From Cinnamomum chago (Eukaryota > Streptophyta > Magnoliopsida > Laurales > Lauraceae): a stretch of DNA of 64,000 nt. How positions within the stretch are numbered: the first letter of the stretch is position 1; every line of letters begins with the position of its first letter. Where the stretch lies: contig CP142454.1 in assembly GCA_038049695.1 (NCBI GenBank), forward strand, positions 19,724,501 to 19,788,500. Reading direction: 5' to 3'. A program made the translations under genes and the position numbers. The notes below the pieces were generated by a model. That model searched no databases. It saw only the letters and a program-made list of their open reading frames with translations, and was not told where the DNA came from. Shown here one piece after another: positions 46,501 to 56,111 of this stretch.

Positions 46501-47530
46501 TTGAGGTTAGCTTGGTGAATTCTACTTTTCACTCATCCAAAATCGATCATGTCTTTAATCACTACTCCAATCAAGGTCTTTTTTCAGACTACTGCTTCTC
46601 CTAATTCCTCAAACTTGTAAACCTTCAGTATATTGTACAGAAGGAGTTTCCAAACATTTTACATTGCCTGACTATTTGAAAAGGCATTCCTTTTTTTTTT
46701 TCTTCCACTTAGATATTCAGTAAGAAGCAGAAATGCTAATAAACTTGTAAGAAAATAATAATCCATAGCTTTTAAGTCATTGTTTTTCCAGCATACACCA
46801 GAAACCGCAGTGAAAAGCGGTGCTACATTACAACCTATACTGAATTCAGATGTGAGTATTTTTTTAGGAGCAAAGGAAGAACAGGCATTTCATTAAAACC
46901 CTACCAACCATATGCCCACAAATGGGTTTCAATGATCATGCAAATGCGGCACATGCTCATGAGACCTAAAAGTAGCAAACAACAATAAAATGGTACCATC
47001 TTCTACTTCAAAAAATGAACACCACCCCAACCCCCCACTCAAAAAAAAAAAAAAAAAAAAAAAAAAGACCCACAAATCCAAAACCAAAACCAAAAATGAA
47101 ACAACACAAAAGACAGCCATTTTATTTATCAGCAGGTCAAGCCCAGTTTTCAGATGACCAACACTGAATATAATCAAATCAAATTCAACTGATATGAGTG
47201 TTTGATGGGTACCAAACATGACATGAAATCAGCAGACAAAAGCATACATAAACTAGAAAAAATATATATGTTCTAAGAAACCCAGTTCATAAATTTAGAG
47301 TTAGGCATGGATTCAGAAGAAGAAGAAGAAAAGAAAAAAGAGTTGAAATCAAACTAACTAGAAGAGCATGAGACCATCCTCATTCTCTTCCCAGTCATTC
47401 CTCTTCTGAAAAGAAAATAATCTAAAACCAGAAATGAGAAAGACATGGATCTTAAGAAAGTAGATGAGAGACTAAAATCGACCTTAAAACTACGCAACCA
47501 ATCCGGCGATTCTTCGCGCGAGCTGCTCAT
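36511..47530 (-). CDS. BIN4: BIN4/MIDGET-like subunit of the plant topoisomerase VI complex
   Basis: Exons in coding order: 47530-47483, 46115-45878, 45032-44968, 44144-44094, 43879-43762, 40261-40215, 40097-40071, 39322-39247, 37376-37225, 36609-36511; 306 aa, frame continuous through all ten. The N-terminus is MSSSREESPDWLRSF, followed by a Ser/Asp-rich part and a basic stretch. The conserved core (about 122-225) includes RLPLVFSEKVQRSK, CEGDSIDMSGDVGAVGRI, GTIYKTTIVPSRTFCV, VSFGQTEAK and IEAIMNDFIQLKPHSN. The C-terminus is acidic, then Lys-rich (KKAKKSKK end), fitting DNA binding and nuclear localisation. In Arabidopsis BIN4 works with TOP6A, TOP6B and RHL1 in endoreduplication and is needed for cell expansion. 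Family assignment is from recalled motifs. It is shorter than my recollection of the Arabidopsis protein. The last acceptor (atgaag|ggtgtg) has a poor pyrimidine tract and is the least certain junction. Exons 6 and 7 are only 47 and 27 nt. Confidence 0.85.
36688..36782. repeat. 34-bp minisatellite, about 2.8 units
   Basis: Unit starts ggtctaagacatcacctagg at 36688, 36722 and (diverged, ggtttaagacattacctagg) 36756. It lies in the last intron of BIN4. Confidence 0.85.
37590..37604 (+). repeat. poly-G tract (15 G)
   Basis: Uninterrupted G run about 215 bp into intron 8 of BIN4, on the strand opposite to the coding strand. Confidence 0.9.
37900..38319 (+). mobile_element. 5'-truncated L1-type LINE, RNase H end
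   Basis: The plus-strand frame ending at 38207 gives SRLVVESDSLNAISWVSSSA, then FYLNEIRAL, then FHVGRTANGFADSLAKQGVDR, the C-terminal RNase H (RVT_3 type) of plant L1 elements. A 3'UTR with the usual ttggtcgggcctctttgtaa follows, then a poly-A tail at 38306-38319. The 5' part is lost. It lies in BIN4 intron 8, antisense to the gene. The short frame is open, so this insertion is moderately young. Confidence 0.78.
38720..38750. repeat. (AAT)n microsatellite
   Basis: About ten AAT units in BIN4 intron 8. Confidence 0.9.
38989..39080 (-). mobile_element. tRNA-derived SINE
   Basis: On the minus strand: A box TTGCTCAGCTGGTCAGGG (about 39070-39053), then 30 bp, then B box GAGTTTGAGTCCC (about 39024-39012), then an A-rich tail aaaaaacagaaaaaaaacc. 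Orientation agrees with BIN4 transcription (intron 8). It cannot fold as an intact tRNA over its full length. Confidence 0.55.
40149..40198. repeat. (GA)n microsatellite between BIN4 exons 6 and 7
   Basis: 50-bp GA run with a single c interruption. It fills about half of the 117-bp intron between the 47-nt and 27-nt exons; on the coding strand it is a (TC)n tract running up to about 50 bp before the acceptor. Confidence 0.95.
41806..42577. repeat. pair of diverged direct repeats about 715 bp apart in BIN4 intron 5
   Basis: 41806-41860 and 42521-42577 share gaggt....g.ttttgggtag..gtgtct.c...atggaaag.aac. Between them lie an AT-rich trinucleotide block and unremarkable DNA. They could be remnants of LTRs or of a larger duplication; nothing decides this. 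Confidence 0.35.
41870..41939. repeat. (ATTT)n/(ATA)n/(ATT)n compound microsatellite
   Basis: Compound AT-only tract with an (ATA)n block directly followed by (ATT)n, so it can form a hairpin. In BIN4 intron 5. Confidence 0.9.
43112..43195 (+). mobile_element. possible tRNA-derived SINE
   Basis: A-box-like tagtggtaaaggtg (about 43123) and B-box-like gggattgattcctgg (about 43166) at tRNA-like spacing. No clear 3' tail. In BIN4 intron 5, opposite strand. One B-box position (T for C) deviates. Confidence 0.4.
43537..43571. repeat. (ATT)n microsatellite
   Basis: About 11 ATT units in BIN4 intron 5, roughly 190 bp on the 3' side of exon 5. Confidence 0.9.
46330..46570 (-). mobile_element. possible RTE-like LINE 3' tails (decayed)
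   Basis: Two diverged stretches with catcatcatcattgccaaatcc and catcattgtcattaaagtgc, each followed by ttgccctatctat.tagggtt-type DNA. This is like the (TGA)n-tailed 3' ends of plant LINEs seen more clearly at 52796. In BIN4 intron 1. Confidence 0.3.
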
Positions 47531-47532
<2 letters not shown>

Positions 47533-47565
<33 letters not shown>

Positions 47566-47573
47566 CTCTCTCT
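47533..47573 (-). promoter_or_regulatory. (GA)n tract in the BIN4 leader
   Basis: On the coding strand a GA dinucleotide run ends 2-3 bases before the ATG at 47530. GA repeats in plant leaders are known targets of BBR/BPC proteins; use here is inference. Confidence 0.5.
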
Positions 47574-49680
47574 GAGTAGGTACTTTAGAAAGGCAGGTCG
47601 GGTGGGCCGGGCCCAATGGATAGTTCTAATCTCAGTCCGAATCATATCTCTCTCTTGATTTTATTAAGCATAACTTTGATTGGATATATTTTTTTATGTT
47701 CAATCCCCTACCTAGTTGACTTAGCCACTGCTATAAGTGAAATGCTATTTTTCTTTGAAGTAAAAATTAAAAAAATATTAATAAATAAATAAAAAGTTAG
47801 AATATGATCTTTAGTCCTATGGTCGAAACTCTTATTGAAATGAGTTTGCAAATGATGAAACAAATTTGGAGTTGGAAATGGATCCACCCAAAATCGTTAT
47901 TTAAAAATGGCTTTGGTTTGTAGATTTAATATGGTCGTTACCTAGAATCGATCGGTTTACACTGATGTCGAATTAGGTATTAGGGCATCCTAAAAGATAT
48001 TGGCAACCTATAAATAACTTCTGTCATCTTTTTTTTTTCTTTTTCTTTTATAGGCAATCCTATAAAAGAAAAAAAAAAAAAAGGAAGAAAAGGTTGTGTG
48101 AGAGAGATAATGGATCCTCTCCTATCTGCTTATTTATTTTTCCATTGTTTATTTTATTCACAAAAATCCTTTCATTTGTTATGATATTTTATGATACTTT
48201 GCGATATGATAATGTATATTAGACAAATTTTTACTCTCTCGTTATTAAAAGAATGTATATTTAAAAAAAAATCTCCTTAAAATTGAAATCATGAACCTCT
48301 ATTCCATGATATTGTGGCGTAAAAAATTGTAAAAAAAGAAAAAGAAAAACCTAAGGAGGAGGATTTTTACTCTTTATAATTTAGCTCTATAAAATGTATG
48401 TTTTTTTCGTAAAAACTATAAAACGCATGGTGGCGGTATATATCTTGGATGAGCACAGATAACAGCATTTTTGTCCTAAAGAAAAAAATGGGCCTCAGCT
48501 AAATTAGAGCTTCTAAATGCACCCATTTTTCTTTACACACCTTCCTCCTACCATTGAATTTGAAAATTTAAAATTTTTCTTTGCAAACCCAACATAATAC
48601 TTAAATTAGCCTCACCTCAAAACCCCACCCCCGCCCCCGCCCCAGCCACCACCGCCCCCTTCGTCAACATTGTTGGACGGGGAGAGAGATAGTGGAGAAT
48701 GGAGAGGGAAAAAATGGAGACAACAGCCCTCTCCTACTAGTGTAGATGGTGATTTTCGGGTGAGCCTTTTTCCGACGAAGATGGACTTGGAGATGAGCTT
48801 GTCCAAATTGGAGTGCAAGAGAATAAAGGAGGTAACGGGTGTGTGGTGGGTGTGTGGTGGGTGTTAGGGAAGGTGTTTTTCTGACGGGTGATAAGCATGA
48901 TTGCCGTTTGTTGAGGAAAGTTTTTGAGGCAAATACTGCAAAATCAAGGGGGTGGTGGATGGGTGGACAACGTTTAGAGACGACCTTGCAGCGACCGGTA
49001 CCTTCAGCGCTAGGAGGATTTGAACTTATTGAACGTCGCCAAAGAGGGAGACAAGATCTGCCATCCATGTTCACGGAAGAACAAGAGGAACAAGAGAAGG
49101 AAAGGAAAGATGGGAGAAGGGTAGTTTGGGGATTTATCATAAAAGGAATATTTACGATAAATTTCTTAAAATAATGGGTGTGCGAAAAAAAAAAAAAAAA
49201 GCACCACTAATGCCACACCTTAAACGTCTTTTTCCACATTCCCTTATTTTAAGATCAACATACCCGACGTGTGAAATTATCAAAAGGAACACCATTCATA
49301 GTTTATAGACTCACCCAAGAAAGTAGGCGGAGGCGGGCCGAGAAAGGGAAGGCGGCCAGAAAGAGGGCCGGAGAGAGTGACGGAGAAGAAGGAGAGTGTA
49401 GAAAGACGGCGAGAGAGAGAGAATACGGTAATTTGGAAAACGAAAGACACGTAGAGAGAAATTTTGGTAATTTTGTATAGAGAAGGGATGTGGATAAAAA
49501 GAAGTGTGCTTGTGGCATCGGCAGCTCTTAAAAAAACAAAAACAGTGGGTGCATTTCGAAGCTCCCCTCGTCTAAATACCCGCGCCCTCACACTTTTCCC
49601 GTTTTCTCTTTTACAGCCCCGCCAGAGAAAAAGCGGGAGAGAGAGCAAAACCTTTTTTCCTTTTGTCTCCTCCTATCTCT
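47574..49680. other. intergenic between two divergent genes
   Basis: 47574-48500 is AT-rich with no recognised feature. 48507-49566 is the inverted-repeat island listed separately. No gene is supported; frames on both strands at 48612-49174 overlap each other and none is recognisable. Confidence 0.4.
48507..49566. mobile_element. possible inverted-repeat element carrying GC-rich DNA
   Basis: Left end gagcttctaaatgcaccca and the reverse complement of the right end gagcttcgaaatgcaccca differ at one base. The interior (48620-49140) is GC-rich with open frames on both strands (158 codons minus, 111 plus), and a second inner inverted match acacc/ggtgt flanks it (about 48535 and 49170). No target-site duplication found. 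It is similar in style to the island at 21430-22180. Confidence 0.4.
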
Positions 49681-51257
49681 ATCTCTCTATATATATATAT
49701 GCTTTTCCTTCTTTCCAATATTATACAACAGGGTATAGTTGTTCTAAGGCGGGAAATCATATTTTGATTCTTCTCTCCAGTTAGGGTTCAGGGCTTTCAA
49801 GACAATAAAAGGATCTGTTCCTGGATCTGCTTTTCTTACTAAGACTTTCCATGTTCTTTGGTTTAGCAGCTACCCGCCTGAAGATTTCTCTCTAGTTTTT
49901 AGGGTTTATCAGTTAGATTTGTACTGCTAGCACTAGGTCTTCGCAATATCACTGGAATCGCGGTTTTATTTTGGAGAAGAGAGAAATATCTACTTGTTTC
50001 GTCATAATTCTCGTAAGCATCAGAGATTTCTCTCTCCCTCTTTTGTTTTCAATCTCTTGTTTTGTCTTCATTTTGGATCTTGTTTGTTTTCTTCTTCTTC
50101 TTCTTCTTCTTCTTTCTGTTTTTGATTTAGAGATGCATCTGTGCTGTGTTCAGCTCAAATTGCACTTCAGTTGGAGTGATATTAGCCATTGAATTGATCA
50201 TGTGTGGATTTCTTAGGCCTGCCTTAGTGCGATTGGATACCTCCTCTCTGTCTATATGTGAAAAGGAAAATCTGCATAATTAAAGGGAAAAAAAACAAAG
50301 AATTCAGGGTTCTCTTTTAGTAATCTCTACGAGTACAGCGAATACTTGTATAAACTGCTAAAAAAATTATATGATCTGAGTTGTATTTTTTTAGATCACA
50401 GATTCTCTCAACTTTGTGTTATTTTGATCACATGGTTATTTGAGTTTGTCTTGTTTACTTAGATTATTACATGACCTTGGTTAAGAGTGTTTTATGAACT
50501 CCCATCGCTTGCACTAAAACTAATCTTACAGAAAACAATGGAAATCAACCAGTCTAGAATGCTAGAATTTTAAATCGCAAAATTTAAGAGTTTCTGGTGT
50601 GATTTTTTACCAGTTGTAGTAGGAATCACGGCGAGGGACGTGGATAGTGAACAACCGATTTCTTGGGACATTACCATGGAAACTTTGTTGATGGCAATCA
50701 AAGATTCTGATTATCTTTGAGGCATCTAAGTTTCTGTATATTTGGGTGTTGTGATTTATCATTTTAGAAGGCACTTGGGGGAAAATAGGAAAGAGAAAAA
50801 TCAAATGGGTCTTGGAAGATGTGGGCAGTATGGTGTACCCAAGGCATCTATTTTATCTATTTATTTATTTTTTTGGAGACTTGGAGCAAACAAGAGTTCC
50901 ATAGAAATCATAGTACATCATTTTTTATGTCCCTCATGGTGCTAATTTTGAGGTAAATAGCCATGCGATGAAATGGTTTGCTTTCTAGGGCTTGTAGTTG
51001 CATCATTGGCTATCATTTTAGTGCTTGTTTTCATTTTATTAAGTTCTGTCTTATTAAGGAGGAAAAAATGGTGTAGATGTTATGCATTTTAACTCGGATA
51101 TCTTTTGGGGAAAAAAAAACTTCCATTGCCATCTATTTTTGGTTGGTGAAACATTCATTTCAATTCCTATATTCATTTTTCCTCTTCTCTACTGAAATTA
51201 AGGATATTTTATTTTATTTTATTTTACTTGCTTTCTGAAGTGACATTTTCCTTGCAG
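49681..51257 (+). promoter_or_regulatory. promoter, 5' leader and likely 5'UTR intron of the 136-aa protein gene
   Basis: A TATA-like run ctctatatatatatatat (49686-49700) is followed by a pyrimidine-rich stretch. A good donor (ctc|gtaagcat, GT at 50013) and acceptor (ttccttgcag, ending 51257) would remove a 1.2-kb intron before the coding start at 51314. An (TTC)n run lies at about 50092-50113. No other feature seen. Confidence 0.45.
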
Positions 51258-51313
51258 AAAACCATAGCATCAGTTGTCAAGGTTTTGTCCGTTTATCAAT
51301 TACCCTTACCACA

Positions 51314-54300
51314 ATGATAGAACCAAGGTGTACAGTGGGGATTGCTCAAGGTTCTTTTCTTTGTCCTTTATCTTTTTTCAGTTATAATCTTCTTTTGTTA
51401 ATAACAAATATTGCTTAAAGAGAGAAAAGGATCAACAGGTCCACATACTATAAAGAAGTGATGTTTTGACCTGGAAGAAATATTTAAGATAAATAAGTAG
51501 CTAACTCAAAGAGCTGGCACTGGTGATTGGTGAACCAACATAGCAGCTTGGCTTATAGGCTATAGACACATGACTTGGCTAGAAGATCTGCTACTTTGTC
51601 GGCTAATTAGTTGACAACTTGATGTGGAAAGAGACAATGAGTGGTTCCAATTGTTTCTTGATCTCACTCACTAGGGTGTTTGATCTCCAACGAGTCTTGG
51701 CTTTATTCTTTGTCCATGCTAGTTCAATTTTTCAATTCTATTATAAAATCAGAGGGTCTAGAAGGGATTTATAAATAGTGGAGTCATTTATAAGCTGGAC
51801 TTGAGAAATGAAAGCCACTCTCAATTATCATTTTCTAGAATCCTGCCAATCTGAAAGGGTTTATTTTATTGCTATCATTTGCAGTCTCCTAGATCAATGA
51901 ACGCTTGTTTACTAATTTCCTTTTATTCTCTTTTTCCCATTGTAAATTATTTTCAGCTGGAACTAAAATGCATGATAAGAATTTGGCAGAAGAAATGATG
52001 GAGTTGAGGAAAGTGTGGACGGCTGTCATGATGGAGAAATGTCGCTTCAAGAATGAAGCAGTTGCGTGTCCCAAACCAAGGAGAAGGCACATCAGGTCAG
52101 TAGATGTTTTTTGCTTTTTTGTGTCTGTAATGGATTCAGTGGAGCTTACTGTTTGGAAAATGACTTGAATCAACTGGAATTTTACCGAGTTAGATTTTCT
52201 TACGTTTTATTGTTTGGATAATAGCAAATGCCATCTATAAGGAGAATTGTCAACTAAATTTATTTTCCTAGTGCCTAAAGTATAATTAGTAATTAAGGTC
52301 ATAAAACTGGAAGATCGACTTAGGCTTGGTAGGTGCCCTAATCTGAGTCAACATGATGTAGCCATGGGCCTCGAGATCTACAAAAGGAGGTCTAAGAATA
52401 GGTCCACAGTAGGACAGCCCGTTGGGCCTAACCCATTGTGGGCCACCCCCATTGTTCTAATCTGATAAGCCAATTGATATCTGGCCCATTGGACTAAGGT
52501 TGAGGTCAACTAGCCCATTGGCCTTATCGTATCTACTTTTATAGTATGGCAATTTCCAAGAAATTTTCCTAGATTTACATTCTTAATTTAGCAAGTTTTC
52601 AAAACATTTCTTCTACAAAACAAATTCTTGGTTTTAGAAAATACTATGAAGATTTTCCAGATCTAGCAAGATAATTGATTGGCATATAATCAATCAGAGA
52701 GGGGACAATTCCTATTTATAAAAGAAAAGAGATTACAAAGCGAACAGCTCATGGAGAGGAAAGGGAATCTTATCTAAATCCCTATTAGGCCAAATTGTCA
52801 TTTCATCATTATCATCACCATCGCCATCGCCATCGCTATCATCAAAGCCTTATCTTGATTATGTTGGGTTAGCTACATGAGTTATATTTCTCCATGCTAG
52901 TCTATCATAGGCCAAGTCCTTGGATAAGTTGCACTTCTTCGAATCTATCCATTAGTACTTCCGTCATTGTCCTCTTTGACTTAACCCTTTTCCTTGAGGG
53001 CCACCGACCTGCAAAGAAAAACTTTTCCTCATCGGTGCCTTTGTTAGCTTGCATTGAATATGTCCAAACCATCTTGAACAAGTCTCTTTTAATTTATCAT
53101 GTATTGATACTATCCCTAAATGCTCCCAAATGCGCTCATTTATGATTCAGTCTTTCCTAGTTTTTACCAAACTTCTTTCTCAACATTCTCATCTAATACC
53201 ACGCTCATTTTTTGCTTGTGTTGTTTCCTGATTAGCCTACATTGTACTCTATGTTTTTGGATTTTGTTGTCATGATGAAATTTTGAGGTTCCCTTCTTGT
53301 TTCTTTGGATGGTGTGATTGCATCTCCCTCATGGTGTGGAGTCATGAAGAATGTCCTGCAGAGGAAGTTCAAGGTGTGAATCCAAGGCTACCTCCTTGCA
53401 TCATGAGTTAGTTTGAAGATTCCTCTTAAAGGCGTGAATGAGGAAATTCTTGAAGATCCCAGTGTACAGAACCCAACAATCATTTGCCAAGACAGAGCAT
53501 GTGAATGTCGATGCTACAGCATATCTTTACTAAGAAGATTAAGTGGTGGTAGACCATACAAATCCGAAGACGTTACATATGATCAATCACTAGGATAACT
53601 AAATTAGGCAGTGAAGGTCAAATCAGTGGTCTTGGATGAATCGACGAAAGTCAATTTCATCATTGGCGAGTGGCAATCTGGTGGTCAGATGGAGAAATAT
53701 ATTAAATTCAATGGTCAAATGGTGTTTATGAAAAGATCAGGTAGTTCATATACATACGAGTACAACTACACTACCATCCAACTGTTGAACATTAGATCCT
53801 AACCCTATCCATAGTGCTGCAGAACTAGGTCATGGTTCGGTTAGTGTTTGATCCGGATGGATGGTTACAAACTTGAGGTCGAGTGTCTCTCGACTCGGGA
53901 AGAATTATGCCTACGCATAAAGAGGGCCCACTTAGGACCCACCAAAAATTAATGTGCCTGAAGAGATTTACTCGGAGTCAATTTGCACTAATCCCCTTTG
54001 TGCCTCAATTTTCTCCTGTTAGGTATGGGTTTTGGTTTTTGAGGATTTTTGTTAGTCACATGTACTGGCAGAAATTGATCGCCATTAAACCAATGGATAG
54101 TATTAGAAATACATTTGTTTTTGGCTTTAATGTTTGTTTAAGCATTGTATGACCGATCATTTTTATGGCCAAATGGTCTTACAATGCTCAAATAAGAAAC
54201 TATCTTTTGTTCGGGGTACTCCTATGCCGTGAGACCATTTTTTTCCCCAATGCCCTTTGGATTCCAACCAAAGAGGGACTGCACAGGGCCTTTTCCTACC

Positions 54301-54894
54301 TTCAGCACAATCTCTGCCTTTGTCCTACTTTCCATGTTGCTACTTTTCTCCTCTTAACCTTTGGTTCAACCCAAGGGTTGCGTCAGGTTTGGATTGCATA
54401 ATCACATACCTTCATATCTACTTTTTGCCTGAGATTTTTTTTTTAATTCCTACAAGTAATAGTAAAAAATTTTATTCCAGGCAAAGTGTCATGGATAACG
54501 ATCTTAAACTTGCAGCAGAGCTTTCTGATATTCTTGCAGACAAGGTTTGTTATTGATGTATATTCTCAATAGTTATGTGACTGCGCTTATCTTTTTTGTT
54601 CAATTTTTTTTTTCCAATCAAGATTCTCAATTTACATTTCCTTTTTTGTGATTTCTTTCGTGATAAATAAATTTTATTTATATTACATAGTGTTTTTTTT
54701 TTTTTTTTTATTGGGTCTTGCAGGTGTCACCTTCTTTCTATGCAGGGTCTCCTCCAATCCGTTCCAGCAACCCTCTCATTCAAGATGCTTATTTCCGGGA
54801 GCAGAGGGTCTCAGCGAGCGTACGCCCTGTTGGCGAGGGCTTAGATGGCATCAATCGGAAACATAGGGCACAAAGCATCCTGATGAAGGCATGA
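51314..54894 (+). CDS. conserved plant protein of unknown function, 136 aa
   Basis: Coding exons 51314-51350, 51957-52095, 54481-54544, 54724-54894, frame continuous. N-terminal MIEPRCTVGIAQ is followed by an amphipathic, probably helical block LAEEMMELRKVWTAVMMEKCRFKNEAV with a basic end CPKPRRRHIR (about 49-58), a short acidic helix DNDLKLAAELSDILADK, and the C-terminal box SPSFYAGSPPIRSSNPLIQD (about 82-101). I recall the last box and the ELxKxWTAVRxEK block from a small family of uncharacterised plant proteins but know no function. No signal peptide or membrane segment. Basic and Ser/Pro-rich, so nuclear or cytosolic. Intron 3 (52096-54480) holds a LINE remnant. The start is the only ATG in frame after the acceptor at 51257; a start further upstream cannot be excluded. 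Confidence 0.75.
52796..53160 (-). mobile_element. RTE-like LINE 3' end with (TGA)n tail
   Basis: On the minus strand the decayed frame gives LSKDLAYDRLAWRN, then THVANPT, as in the plant LINE C-terminus (DLxxLAxDRxxWRxxIHVADPT). It is followed by the 3'UTR stretch tagctaacccaacataatca, aggctttgatga and a (GATGGC/GATGAT)n tail at about 52798-52830. Upstream is a degenerate VALKEKGLSQRGQ piece. It lies in intron 3 of the 136-aa protein gene, antisense. Confidence 0.65.
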
Positions 54895-55383
54895 AATCTT
54901 CCAGTGGGAGGAATAGTTTTATTCCTCCATTGAGAACCACTGGTAAATAGTGTACAAAGTTTATTTCTTTCAGTAGATTTTGACACAAGACTCTGTCTGC
55001 CATATCCTGTTGATATTCCAGTTCCTTTTTTCTTTCAATGTATATATGCTGAAGGGCCATCAGCTTTTCATAACCTTTTTTTGTTATGTTTTAATGAGAC
55101 AGTAACAGAGACGATGCTGATAGATATGTGGTTGAGGTTTATATTGCGTAGATGCATTTCTCGAATCTCTTCAAGTGCTAAATGATGACTGTGGAGATCA
55201 TTGATTGCCCTGTCCATTTTTTGAACCCACCAAACAAGATCTATTTTGGATGCACCACTACCCCAAATTACAATTTGAGGTGGATTTTGGGTTGAGAGGG
55301 CCCCACCTCCACCTGGGCTCTTGTGCTTGTGCCTAGTGGCCAGGAGACTTGAAGGAAAGCTACCCTTTTAGGGATCGATACCT

Positions 55384-55430
55384 GGAGGGAGAGGGAGAGG
55401 GAGAGGGAGAGGGAGGGGGAGGGGTGGGAG
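55384..55430 (+). repeat. (GAGGGA)n purine minisatellite
   Basis: Hexamer gagggagagg repeated, turning into gggagggggagggg. A pure-purine strand of about 45 bp with G-runs that could form a G-quadruplex or triplex. Confidence 0.85.
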
Positions 55431-55554
55431 CGGGCCTGCTAACCGCAGCAACAACCCTATGATTACCCAAAAAAAAAATTTCTCCTATGGTCCCATCCGG
55501 CTGTAAAAGATTTCTGGGAGCCTGTTAAGAAACCATAAAACTCCTGAACTTAAG

Positions 55555-55624
55555 GCATCCATCTGTTGGATGGGAATGCTTGCGTGCGAGCATCCATCTG
55601 TTGGATGGGAACACTTGCGTGCGA
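55555..55624. repeat. 35-bp tandem duplication
   Basis: Two units starting gcatccatctgttggatggg at 55555 and 55590, differing by at/ac before cttgcgtgcga. Confidence 0.88.
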
Positions 55625-55681
55625 ACATCCCCACAAAAGAATCCCCAAGCACAGTAAATATGTTGCTTTGGCTAGAGCTAA

Positions 55682-56111
55682 TAGGGGTGGCAATGGGATG
55701 GGTTTAAATAGGACCCGCCCTGACCTAATCTTTAGTAGGGTTCAGATCAGGTATGATTTTCTATACACTTAACCCGAGTTGTGTTTGGGGCGGGTTTGGG
55801 TTTTGCCTAACCGGTCTCGCCCCACACCACATCATAAGCCTTTACTTTATATATATATATATATATATATTACCAAGGTTCCAATCTTAACACATTTTTT
55901 AGGTTTTCTTCTCATTTTTCAAAAAAATTTAAACCAACCACTAACAAACCCGGCCCGGGCCAGCCTGACCCATGATTGTCATATGGCAGGTTTGGTATGA
56001 CAACCAGAAAACTTGCACAGGTCGGGTTGGGTATGGGACAGCGAAAATATCAACTTGGTTGGGTTCAGGTATGCTCAAACCTGAACCCGCCTTGCCCCAT
56101 TGCCATCCCTA
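55682..56111. mobile_element. hAT-like MITE, 430 bp
   Basis: Left end taggggtggcaatgggatgg; reverse complement of the right end tagggatggcaatggggcaa (15 of the first 16 bases agree). The 8-bp flanks agagctaa (55674-55681) and ggagctat (56112-56119) share gagcta and match at 6 of 8. The interior has ggcccggg and gggttggg words and an (AT)n run at 55848-55870. No transposase. Confidence 0.75.
55848..55870. repeat. (AT)n microsatellite inside the hAT-like MITE
   Basis: Uninterrupted AT dinucleotide run. Confidence 0.9.

Larger units (their letters stand above)
54895..55681. other. downstream flank of the 136-aa protein gene
   Basis: Presumed 3'UTR, then intergenic DNA with two short repeats listed separately. 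No other gene seen. Confidence 0.4.

Noticed and set aside
47040..47066. Poly-A run as a LINE or retrocopy tail
   Set aside because: No LINE or cDNA-like sequence precedes it on either strand.
48664..49140. 158-codon minus-strand frame as a gene
   Set aside because: Overlaps equally long plus-strand frames in GC-rich DNA; composition is low complexity and nothing is recognisable.
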